A stretch of DNA of 39,939 bases from an uncultured Oscillospiraceae bacterium (GTDB taxonomy: Bacteria > Bacillota > Clostridia > Oscillospirales > Oscillospiraceae): assembly GCA_934636305.1 (NCBI GenBank), contig CAKUAM010000012.1, positions 1 through 39,939 on the forward strand, written 5' to 3'. The stretch's first letter is position 1. Each line of letters opens with the position of its first letter. Made by a program: the position numbers and the translations under genes. Below the pieces are notes generated by a model. That model was not told the origin of the DNA and did no database searches. It was given only the letters and a program-made list of their open reading frames with translations. Below, piece after piece: positions 1 through 7,441 of this stretch.

Positions 1-1
1 G

Positions 2-961
2 GCGATGCTCTGGGTGATGCTTTTCCATGCCGCGGGTCTTGATATGGGCTCCGGCGCGCTGGAGCTGATCCGCGCGGCAGGCTTCGGCGGCGTCGACATT
101 TTCATCGTCCTTTCGGCGGTGGGCATGGTGATGTCGCTGGAGCGGCGGGAGCAGACCTACGGCGGGTTCCTCACGCGGCGGATGCGGCGCATCCTGCCGG
201 CATATTTTGCGGTGATGCTGCCGTATACGGTATTTGTGATCCTCTATCGCGGCGCGCCGTGGACGGCGCTGCTGTGGAACAGTACGCTGCTCTATTATTG
301 GGTGGACTGCGAGGGCGCGTTCAACTGGTATGTTGCCGGTATCATGTGCCTTTACGCGATCACCCCGCCGTGCCGGCGCTTCCTTCAGCGCTGCCGTTAT
401 CGGGAGCGCGCTGTGATGCTCGGTGTCGTGCTCGGCGTTCTGCTCTGCCAGCTTCTGCTCCGCGAGGGTTACTGGCACTATCTGGATCTTTTTTACCGTC
501 TGCCGGTATTCTTCCTCGGACTTATGCTTGGCTTTTACGTAAAAGAGAACAAGCCAATCGGCAGGCGGGGAGCGGTTCTCTGGGCGATGTTTCTGCTCAT
601 GGGAGTCTGCTATGGCGCACTCGTGCTGCGCAGCCGGCGCGAGGGAGGAGGACTCTACACGCCGCTGTGCCATGTGTTTTTGTTCACCACGATCCCACTG
701 TGCCTGACCGCCTGTGTGCTCTTCGAGAAGTTGCCGCTCGGTGCGCTGCGCCGTGCCCTGCGCTTTATCGGCGGTCGGAGTCTGGAGATATATCTGCTCA
801 ACGTCAGCGTGTTCAGCGAACTTGCGCTGTGGGGGCAGATCCTTCCGTTTGACACGGCGAACCGTCTGAGCTATCTTGCTCTGTTCGCGCTCAATATTCT
901 GCTTGGCTCGCTGCTGCATCATATGCTTGCGGCAGTTCCGGCGGGTAAAAATGGAATGTAA
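2..961 (+). CDS. Acyltransferase family 3 membrane protein, 5' end outside window
   Basis: The reading frame is open to the left edge, so the true start lies upstream. The first visible Met (base 5) is internal, because these proteins normally begin with a short segment before the first helix carrying the conserved histidine, here in AMLWVMLFHAAG. The rest is hydrophobic, with about eight to nine membrane segments and basic loops such as RRMRRILPAYF, which is typical of acyltransferase-3 (OafA/NodX/YrhL-like) proteins. These integral inner-membrane enzymes move acetyl, succinyl or similar groups from the cytoplasm to surface glycans or lipids. The substrate cannot be read from the sequence. 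The gene ends 29 bases before leuS on the same strand, so some leuS transcription may run through it. The family call is fairly secure and the substrate is unknown. Confidence 0.8.
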   Translation, partial: AMLWVMLFHAAGLDMGSGALELIRAAGFGGVDIFIVLSAVGMVMSLERREQTYGGFLTRRMRRILPAYFAVMLPYTVFVILYRGAPWTALLWNSTLLYYWVDCEGAFNWYVAGIMCLYAITPPCRRFLQRCRYRERAVMLGVVLGVLLCQLLLREGYWHYLDLFYRLPVFFLGLMLGFYVKENKPIGRRGAVLWAMFLLMGVCYGALVLRSRREGGGLYTPLCHVFLFTTIPLCLTACVLFEKLPLGALRRALRFIGGRSLEIYLLNVSVFSELALWGQILPFDTANRLSYLALFALNILLGSLLHHMLAAVPAGKNGM

Positions 962-990
962 TCTCAATGAAATTATAGAAGGAGAAGATC

Positions 991-3489
991 ATGAAGTACG
1001 ATTTTGAAGCCATTGAAAAGAAATGGCAGGGACGCTGGGAGGAATCCAAGCCATATGCTGCCGTCACCGGCGATCCGAGGCCGAAGTTCTATGGGCTCAT
1101 CGAGTTCCCATATCCTTCCGCCGCCGGCCTGCACGTCGGCCACCCGCGCCCCTTTACGGCGATGGATATTATCTGCCGCAAGAAGCGCATGCAGGGCTAC
1201 AATGTCCTCAACCCCATCGGCTTTGATGCCTTCGGCCTGCCGACGGAGAACTTTGCCATCAAGAATCATATCCATCCGGCGATTGTCACAAAGAGAAACA
1301 TTGAGAACTTTACAAGACAGCTCAAGATGCTGGGCTACAGCTTCGACTGGGATCGCGTGGTCGATACCACAGATCCGGAGTATTATAAGTGGACGCAGTG
1401 GATCTTCCTGCAGATGTACAAGCATGGTCTGGCCTACAAGACTACGATGCCGGTCAACTGGTGCACAAGCTGCAAATGCGTGCTGGCAAATGAAGAAGTG
1501 GTCGAGGGTGTGTGCGAGCGCTGCGGCGCGCCGGTCATCCGCAAGGAAAAGAGCCAGTGGATGCTGCGCATCACAAAGTATGCAGACCGTCTGATTGACG
1601 ATCTGGATGGTCTGGACTATATTGAGCGCGTTAAGACCCAGCAGAAGAACTGGATTGGCCGCTCGACCGGTACCGAGGTCACGTTCAAGACCAATACCGA
1701 CGATGATATCACGGTCTACACCACGCGTGTCGATACGCTGTTCGGCGTGACGTACACGGTTATTTCGCCGGAGCATCCGCTGCTGAAAAAGTGGAAGAAC
1801 CGCATTACCAACTGGGCGGACGTTGAGGCGTACAGAGAGGCGGCTGCGCGCAAATCCGACTTTGAGCGCGGCGAACTCAACAAGGATAAGACCGGCGTGC
1901 GCCTCGAGGGCATCGAGGTTACAAACCCGGCTACCGGCAAGGTCGTGCCGATGTTCGTCTCCGACTACGTCCTCATGGGCTATGGCACCGGCATCGTCAT
2001 GGGCGTGCCGGGCCACGACCAGAGAGACTGGGACTTTGCAACAAAGTTTGGCCTGCCGATTGTCGAGGTCGTCAAGGGCGGCGATATCACCAAAGAGGCA
2101 TTCACGCTCAAGGACGACACCGGTATCATGGTCAACTCCGGCTTCCTCAATGGCATGACGGTCAAAGAGGCTATTCCGGCTATGAAAAAATATGCGGTTG
2201 AGCAGGGCTGGGGCCATGAAAAGGTCAACTACAAGCTGCGTGACTGGGTATTTTCCCGCCAGCGCTACTGGGGTGAGCCGATCCCGATGATCTCCTGCCC
2301 GAAGTGCGGCTGGGTGCCCGTTCCTGAGGATCAGCTGCCTGTCGTTCTGCCGCAGGTCGACAGCTATGAGCCCACCGACGACGGCGAGAGCCCGCTGTCG
2401 AAGATGACCGACTGGGTCAATACGACCTGCCCGTGCTGCGGCGGCCCGGCCAAGCGTGAGACGGACACCATGCCGCAGTGGGCCGGCTCCAGCTGGTATT
2501 TCCTGCGGTATATGGATCCGCATGATCCGGACGGCCCTGTTTCCAAGCAGGCAGAGCAGTATTGGGGCCCGGTCGACTGGTACAACGGCGGCATGGAGCA
2601 TACGACGCTGCATTTGCTGTATTCGCGCTTCTGGCACAAGTTCCTGTATGATATCGGCGTTGTACACACGAAGGAGCCGTATGCCAAGCGTACCAGTCAT
2701 GGCATGATCCTCGGCCAGAACCCGCACTATGTCGGCAATGTCTCCACGCAGGAGGAAAAGGATGCGCTCATTGCCAAATACGGCAGCCAGGCGCTGCGTC
2801 CGGCGGTCAAGATGTCCAAGTCGCTCGGCAACGTTGTCAACCCCGACGATGTCGTCAAGGCTTATGGCGCAGATACGATGCGTCTGTATATCATGTTCAT
2901 CGGCGACTTTGAGAAGGTCGCCACGTGGTCCGATGATGCGGTCAAGGGCTCCAAGCGTTTCCTTGACCGGTGCTGGAACCTCATGGATATGGCGTCCGAC
3001 TCGGAGGAGCTGAGCGAAAAGAACGAGGCCGCCATCCATAAGACCATCCGCAAGGTTACGCAGGATATTGACGAGCTCAAGATGAACACGGCCATTGCTG
3101 CGCTCATGACCATGGTGAATGATTTTTATGCCAACGGTCTGACGAAGGGTGATCTCAAGATGCTCATGCTCATGCTCAGCCCGTTTGCCCCGCACATGGT
3201 TGAGGAAATGTGGGAGCTCACCGGTGAGGCGGCCAAGACCGGCACGATGGCCATGCAGCAGCCATGGCCGGAGTATGACGAGAGCAAGACTGTCGCGTCC
3301 CATGTGGAGATGGCAGTGCAGGTGCTCGGCAAGCTCAAGGGTACGATCATTGTACCGGTGGATTCTGACGAGCCGACTGTTGTAGAGGCGGCAAAGCAGA
3401 ACGAAAAGGTTGCCCGCGCCATCGACGGTAAGCAGATTGTCAAGGTCATTCATGTGAAGAACAAGCTTGTCAATCTGATCGTCAAGTAA
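991..3489 (+). CDS. leuS: Leucyl-tRNA synthetase
   Basis: Cytoplasmic class I aminoacyl-tRNA synthetase that charges tRNA-Leu with leucine. The 832 residues match the usual bacterial length. The HIGH motif appears as HVGH at residues 48-51 and KMSKS is intact at 607-611. A zinc-type cysteine set lies near C158, C161, C175 and C178. The editing (CP1) domain lies roughly between residues 220 and 420, with TTRVDTLFGVT and the GTGIVMGVPGHDQRD segment, which carries the conserved editing aspartate region. A second cysteine pair set (CPKCG, CPCCGG) precedes the WAGSSWYFLRY stretch. The anticodon-binding and C-terminal domains follow. GAAGGAGAA lies just upstream of the ATG. No T-box leader fits in the 29-base gap to the preceding gene. 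A long open frame on the opposite strand is a shadow of this GC-rich gene. Confidence 0.98.
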   Translation: MKYDFEAIEKKWQGRWEESKPYAAVTGDPRPKFYGLIEFPYPSAAGLHVGHPRPFTAMDIICRKKRMQGYNVLNPIGFDAFGLPTENFAIKNHIHPAIVTKRNIENFTRQLKMLGYSFDWDRVVDTTDPEYYKWTQWIFLQMYKHGLAYKTTMPVNWCTSCKCVLANEEVVEGVCERCGAPVIRKEKSQWMLRITKYADRLIDDLDGLDYIERVKTQQKNWIGRSTGTEVTFKTNTDDDITVYTTRVDTLFGVTYTVISPEHPLLKKWKNRITNWADVEAYREAAARKSDFERGELNKDKTGVRLEGIEVTNPATGKVVPMFVSDYVLMGYGTGIVMGVPGHDQRDWDFATKFGLPIVEVVKGGDITKEAFTLKDDTGIMVNSGFLNGMTVKEAIPAMKKYAVEQGWGHEKVNYKLRDWVFSRQRYWGEPIPMISCPKCGWVPVPEDQLPVVLPQVDSYEPTDDGESPLSKMTDWVNTTCPCCGGPAKRETDTMPQWAGSSWYFLRYMDPHDPDGPVSKQAEQYWGPVDWYNGGMEHTTLHLLYSRFWHKFLYDIGVVHTKEPYAKRTSHGMILGQNPHYVGNVSTQEEKDALIAKYGSQALRPAVKMSKSLGNVVNPDDVVKAYGADTMRLYIMFIGDFEKVATWSDDAVKGSKRFLDRCWNLMDMASDSEELSEKNEAAIHKTIRKVTQDIDELKMNTAIAALMTMVNDFYANGLTKGDLKMLMLMLSPFAPHMVEEMWELTGEAAKTGTMAMQQPWPEYDESKTVASHVEMAVQVLGKLKGTIIVPVDSDEPTVVEAAKQNEKVARAIDGKQIVKVIHVKNKLVNLIVK

Positions 3490-3526
3490 GAGTTTTTGAA
3501 ATTTGTCGCACAAATGAAAAAAACGC

Positions 3527-3555
3527 TTGACAAGAACCCGGCTGTTCACTATAAT
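3527..3555 (+). promoter_or_regulatory. Consensus sigma-A promoter of rpsU
   Basis: TTGACA at 3527-3532 and TATAAT at 3550-3555 are separated by exactly 17 bases, a perfect match to the housekeeping consensus. It lies between leuS and rpsU, so rpsU is transcribed independently and probably strongly. Transcription would start near 3562, giving a leader of about 64 bases that contains short complementary segments (GCCAA/TTGGC near 3562-3577 and GCAGC/GCTGC near 3583-3606). Confidence 0.92.
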
Positions 3556-3625
3556 AATCAAGCCAATTATGTTGGCCCTGAAAGCAGCATGGATCTAGCC
3601 GGCTGCATCGGAGGGAGGGAAAACA

Positions 3626-3808
3626 ATGTCTGAAGTTCGCGTCAAGGAAGGCGAGTCCTTGGAGAATGCTCTGAAGCGGTTCAAGCGCAGCTGTGCAAAG
3701 GCTGGCGTCATCGCTGAGGTCAAGAAAAGAGAGCATTATGTCAGCCCCAGCCTGAAGCGTAAGCAGAAGTCTGAAGCTGCTCGCAAGAATCGTAAGAAGT
3801 TCTACTAA
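3626..3808 (+). CDS. rpsU: 30S ribosomal protein S21
   Basis: The 60-residue, strongly basic protein is a full-length S21. It starts [20 protein letters not shown] and ends in a lysine/arginine-rich tail ([12 protein letters not shown]). S21 sits on the small-subunit platform near the anti-Shine-Dalgarno end of 16S rRNA and helps initiation. A GGAGGGAGGG purine run lies about 6 to 15 bases upstream of the ATG. The gene has its own consensus promoter and is closed by a strong intrinsic terminator 23 bases after the stop, so it looks monocistronic. In many bacteria rpsU is next to dnaG/rpoD or a GatB/YqeY gene; neither is present here. Confidence 0.98.
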   Translation: MSEVRVKEGESLENALKRFKRSCAKAGVIAEVKKREHYVSPSLKRKQKSEAARKNRKKFY

Positions 3809-3831
3809 TCCCTTCCCGGCTTAATAGACAG

Positions 3832-3869
3832 AAAAACGCTCTGCACATCTGTGCAGAGCGTTTTTTTTT
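3832..3869 (+). terminator. Intrinsic terminator after rpsU
   Basis: AACGCTCTGCACA and TGTGCAGAGCGTT form a perfect 13-bp stem around a TC centre. It is followed by nine T residues and preceded by an A run, so it could also stop transcription from the other side. Confidence 0.95.
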
Positions 3870-3977
3870 CAGGAAGCTGCATGCTTGCACAGAGTATGCT
3901 GACAGGCTATGGGTCTTTCAGGCAACGTGTTGAAAGCGGTCATATTGGGACACTTGCATAGTTTTATAGCATTGTTT

Positions 3978-4011
3978 TGTCTCCGACGGCGCGTCAGAAA
4001 CTGCCACGCCA
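3978..4011 (+). repeat. 34-base intergenic repeat, copy 1
   Basis: This segment, starting TGTCTCCGACGGCGCG, recurs at 26208-26241 in the same orientation with a single base change (T4002 versus G26232). Both copies are outside genes, about 22 kb apart. Such near identity between spacers points to a dispersed repeat family, not to shared coding ancestry. Confidence 0.85.
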
Positions 4012-4047
4012 TACTTTCTTTCTCGGAGTGGCGAGAAAGAAAGTATG
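4010..4047. repeat. 15-bp perfect hairpin next to the 34-base repeat
   Basis: CATACTTTCTTTCTC (4010-4024) pairs perfectly with GAGAAAGAAAGTATG (4033-4047) around an 8-base loop. No T run follows on either strand, so it does not look like a terminator. It abuts the 34-base repeat and may be the structured end of a small repeat element. Confidence 0.8.
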
Positions 4048-4154
4048 AATCGTTCCTGTCTCTTGGAGAAGCAAGAAAATATTGAGAAGTACCAAATGAT
4101 AATTGTTATTTTTGCGTCTGTGCACGATCAGTCCTTTCTTTTGGACGTTTTGCA

Positions 4155-4163
4155 TGGTAAAAT
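4155..4163 (+). promoter_or_regulatory. Probable extended -10 promoter for addBA
   Basis: TGG followed by TAAAAT (4158-4163) is an extended -10 element 23 bases before the addB ATG. No good -35 hexamer lies at the right distance, so the call is tentative. An AAAGGAGG ribosome binding site follows at about 4172-4179. Confidence 0.45.
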
Positions 4164-4186
4164 AAATTCCAAAAGGAGGCGGTGAT

Positions 4187-7100
4187 ATGCTGGAAATTTT
4201 GTATGGCCCGGACAGGACCGCCAACTCCGCGCAGCTTCTGCAGCAGATCTGCGCAAACGCAGAGAAAAAAATCGCCGGGCAGATCCTCATTGTCCCGGAG
4301 CAGTATTCACATGAGACGGAGCGTGCGCTCTGTGCCGCCGGCGGCGACACCATCAGCCGCTATGCCGAGGTTCTCAGCTTCACGCGGCTGGCCGCGCGTG
4401 TATTTTCCGTCTGCGGCGGCGTCTGCGAGGAATATCTGGACGAAAACGGGCGTCTGCTGACACTGTACCTGGCGGCGCAGCAGGTGCGTGAGCAGCTGAA
4501 GTTTTATGCCTCGGTGATGACAAGACCGGAATTTTTAAAGCAGCTGGGCACGCTCATGGAGGAGCTTCTGACCAGCTGTGTCACGCCGGATGCGCTGCAG
4601 GCTGCCGCTGTGCGTCTGACAGGGCGGCTTGCGCAGAAGGTGACGGAGCTGGCTTTGCTGTATGAGAGCTATCTGTCCGTCTGCAAAACGGGGCGCGGCG
4701 ACCCGGTGACGCGGCAGATGCGTCTGCTGGAGCTGCTGGAGGAGACGGATTTTCTTGATGGCCGAGAGGTGTTTCTGGATGGGTTTTCGGATTTCACTGC
4801 GCTGCAGCAGCAGCTGATTGCGGCAATTCTCGCGCATGCAGAACAGGTGCATATCTCCGTGCTGACCGACGGCAGCGAGCGCCCGGTCTGCCAGACCGGC
4901 AACGAGACGCGCCGGCGGCTCCTGCAGCTGGCGGCGCGGCAGCAGATCCCGGTGCGGCAGACGCGCGTGCCGGGCGGTGCGTGCCGGGCCGAGCCGGTGC
5001 AGCTGTGGCTGGACGGGCTGTTTTTTGGCGGCGTCGGGACAGCGCAGGCCATGGAGGCTGTTGCGCTTGTGCATGCGGACTCGGTGCAGGCAGCGTGCAG
5101 CTATGCCGCGCGCACGGTGCGCGACGGCGTGCTGACGGGGCGGCGGTGCCGGGATTTTACAATCTGCATGACAGATGCAGCGGCCTATGCGCCCACCATG
5201 CAGACGCTTCTGGAACGCGCGGGGCTGCCGGTCTACTGCGCCGGTGCGGCGGATGTGGCGGAAAAGCCGCTGATTGCTGCGCTGCTGGCAGCACTGCAGG
5301 CATGCGTGCGGTTTGAGACGGAGCCGCTGCTCGTGTTTCTGAAATCGGCGTTTTCCCCGCTGACACAGGAGGAATGCGACCGGTTGGAGTGGTATGTCCA
5401 GTATTGGGATGTATGCGGCAGTGTGTGGCAGCGGCCGTGGCAGATGCATCCGCGCGGGCTTGGCCAGCCGATGACGCCGGAGGACGAGCAGACGCTTGCT
5501 GCGCTCAATGCGCTGCGGGAACGAGCGGTCGCACCGCTTGTGCGGCTGCATACGGGCATATGCGGCGCAAAAAGCACCGGCGCGCAGGTGCGCGCGGTGG
5601 CGGCGCTGTTGGAGGAGGTGGAGCTTGCCGGCAGGCTGCAGACGCAGCAGGAGCAGCTGGAGGCGAGCGGTCAGGCGCAGCGCGCGCAGGAGTGCGGCCA
5701 GCTGTATGAAGCTGTGCTCACAACGCTGGAGCAGATGGACCGCGTGCTTGGCCGGGCGCTGCTGGAGCCGGAACTCTTTGTGCAGCTGTTTACCATGCTG
5801 CTGTCCGGCAGCAAGGCGGCCACAATCCCGTCTGCCTGTGACGCGGTGCAGCTGACCACGCCGCAGCTGCTGCGCCACCGGCGCACGCCGGTGCTGCTGG
5901 TGCTGGGCGCGGATGACGGGCTGTTTCCCGCGTTCTCGGAATCGGCTGGACTGCTTGCCGATCCGGAGCGTCAGACGCTCCGAAGGCTCGGCGTGGAGCT
6001 CTCGCCGGGGCGCGAGGCGCAGATGGACCGCGAAATGAGCTGGGTCTGCGCGGCGCTGAGCGCGGCGGAGGCGCAGGTTACGCTTGTCAGCTGCGCGGTG
6101 CAGCCATCCTTTTTGTATACGCGCACGCAGCGGCTGTTTCCCGCGCTTGCCGAGCAGCAGGCGGCTGCGCAGGCGTTCTTTGCGGACAGCACAGCTGCGG
6201 CCTGTGCGGCGCTGCGGCAGCCGCAGCTGCCGGACGGACTGCCGCAATGCGTCCGGCAGCGGGCGCAGGCGCTGCACGCGCACACCGGATATGCGCTTTC
6301 GGCCATGGGGCCGGACGCGGTGCGCGCGCTCTATGGCAGGACGCTGCAGCTGTCAGCCTCAAAGATTGACCGCTTTGCGGGCTGCCGGTATGCGTATTTC
6401 CTGCAGTATGGGCTGCAGCTGAAGCCATGGAAGCAGGCGGAATTTGACGCGCCGCTGTTCGGAACGTTTGTACATGATGTGCTGGAGCATACCGTGCGTG
6501 ACGCGCAGCAGGCGGGCGGCTTTGCATCGCTGACAGATGCGCAGGTTCGCGCGATCGCGGGACGGCATATGGATGCGTATCTCAACACCTACCTGCCGCA
6601 GCTTGCGCGGCAGGGCCGCCGCGAGGCGTATCTGTCCGAGCGCAACCGGCAGGAGGCGGAGGCAGTTGTGCTCGACGTGGCGCGTGAGCTGCGGCAGTCG
6701 CAGTTCACGCCTGTGGCGGAGGAGCTGCGCTTCGCGGCAGACGGGGATCTGCCGCCGATTGTGTACCGCGCGGAGTGCGGTGAGGGCCTTCTTTCCGGGC
6801 AGATTGACCGCGTGGATGTGTATCGGGGGGCCGGGAGGCCATATTACCGCATCATTGACTATAAGGCCGGCCATAAGGAGTTTGATTATACGGAGCTGCT
6901 GTACGGGCAGAATCTGCAGATGCTTCTGTATCTGTTCGCGCTGCAGACAGATGGCATGGAAGGTGCCCGGCCGGCAGGCGCGCTCTACGTGCCGGGGCGC
7001 TGCGACATGGTCAAGCTGCAGCCCGGGGAGGATCCGGCGCTGGCGGATGAGCAGCGGCAGAAGGCACTGCGGCGCAAGGGACTGGTGCTGGATGACGCGC

Positions 7101-7441
7101 AGGTGCTGCAGGCGATGGAGCCCTTTGCGGACGGGCAGCCGCAGTACCTGCCTGTGCAGCGGAAGAAGGATGAGCTGACGGGCGATCTGGTGAGCGGCGG
7201 ACAGCTGCAGACGCTTGAGCGGTTTGTGACGGGGCAGGTGCGCGCCATGATCGACGAAATTCTTTCCGGCGCGCTGGCGCCGAACCCGGTTGACCGCGGG
7301 CCGTCGAAGCAGGCGTGCCAGTATTGTGATTTTGCGTCCGTATGCCATAAGGATGTGTGCCAGGTGACGGTGCGGCGCTTTGCGGCGGTCAAGGCACCGG
7401 AATTCTGGGCAGAAGTGGAAAGGAGGCTGGCAGATGGCTGA
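4187..7441 (+). CDS. addB: ATP-dependent helicase/nuclease subunit B (AddB)
   Basis: AddB is the partner of AddA in the AddAB helicase-nuclease, which processes double-strand ends and loads RecA at Chi. The C-terminal RecB-type nuclease is intact: D874 in GQIDRVDV and the D891-Y-K893 motif. The four iron-sulfur cysteines are in place at C733 (RFAGCRYAYF), C1044, C1047 and C1053 (CQYCDFASVC). The N-terminal helicase-like half is less conserved. The first strand-loop reads LYGPDRTANSAQLL, where the family normally has a GxxGSGKS/T phosphate-binding loop, so nucleotide binding by this subunit is doubtful. The 1084 residues are slightly short for AddB. A strong AAAGGAGG sits 7 bases before the ATG, and the last 8 bases overlap addA, indicating translational coupling. 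Confidence 0.9.
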   Translation: MLEILYGPDRTANSAQLLQQICANAEKKIAGQILIVPEQYSHETERALCAAGGDTISRYAEVLSFTRLAARVFSVCGGVCEEYLDENGRLLTLYLAAQQVREQLKFYASVMTRPEFLKQLGTLMEELLTSCVTPDALQAAAVRLTGRLAQKVTELALLYESYLSVCKTGRGDPVTRQMRLLELLEETDFLDGREVFLDGFSDFTALQQQLIAAILAHAEQVHISVLTDGSERPVCQTGNETRRRLLQLAARQQIPVRQTRVPGGACRAEPVQLWLDGLFFGGVGTAQAMEAVALVHADSVQAACSYAARTVRDGVLTGRRCRDFTICMTDAAAYAPTMQTLLERAGLPVYCAGAADVAEKPLIAALLAALQACVRFETEPLLVFLKSAFSPLTQEECDRLEWYVQYWDVCGSVWQRPWQMHPRGLGQPMTPEDEQTLAALNALRERAVAPLVRLHTGICGAKSTGAQVRAVAALLEEVELAGRLQTQQEQLEASGQAQRAQECGQLYEAVLTTLEQMDRVLGRALLEPELFVQLFTMLLSGSKAATIPSACDAVQLTTPQLLRHRRTPVLLVLGADDGLFPAFSESAGLLADPERQTLRRLGVELSPGREAQMDREMSWVCAALSAAEAQVTLVSCAVQPSFLYTRTQRLFPALAEQQAAAQAFFADSTAAACAALRQPQLPDGLPQCVRQRAQALHAHTGYALSAMGPDAVRALYGRTLQLSASKIDRFAGCRYAYFLQYGLQLKPWKQAEFDAPLFGTFVHDVLEHTVRDAQQAGGFASLTDAQVRAIAGRHMDAYLNTYLPQLARQGRREAYLSERNRQEAEAVVLDVARELRQSQFTPVAEELRFAADGDLPPIVYRAECGEGLLSGQIDRVDVYRGAGRPYYRIIDYKAGHKEFDYTELLYGQNLQMLLYLFALQTDGMEGARPAGALYVPGRCDMVKLQPGEDPALADEQRQKALRRKGLVLDDAQVLQAMEPFADGQPQYLPVQRKKDELTGDLVSGGQLQTLERFVTGQVRAMIDEILSGALAPNPVDRGPSKQACQYCDFASVCHKDVCQVTVRRFAAVKAPEFWAEVERRLADG

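Larger units (their letters stand above)
3870..4186. other. Gene-free stretch before addB, with repeat and hairpin
   Basis: No convincing gene was seen in these 317 bases. The stretch holds one copy of a 34-base repeat (3978-4011), a large hairpin (4010-4047), an AT-rich segment, and a probable extended -10 promoter for addB (TGGTAAAAT, 4155-4163). The open frame on the minus strand across 3994-4353 overlaps addB and shows no family features. Confidence 0.7.

Noticed and set aside
961..991. T-box leader for leuS
   Set aside because: The 29-base gap cannot hold a T-box, and no T-box AGGGUGG-like core was seen just upstream in the acyltransferase gene end.
973..3561. 862-codon open frame on the minus strand across leuS
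   Set aside because: leuS is certain on the plus strand. The antisense frame is His/Arg/Leu-rich with no family motif, as expected from GC-rich codon bias.
3911..3936. Possible third remnant of the ~280-bp repeat
   Set aside because: GGTCTTTCAGGCAACG resembles a block of copy B (29083-29098), but the match is short and no other blocks line up, so chance cannot be excluded.
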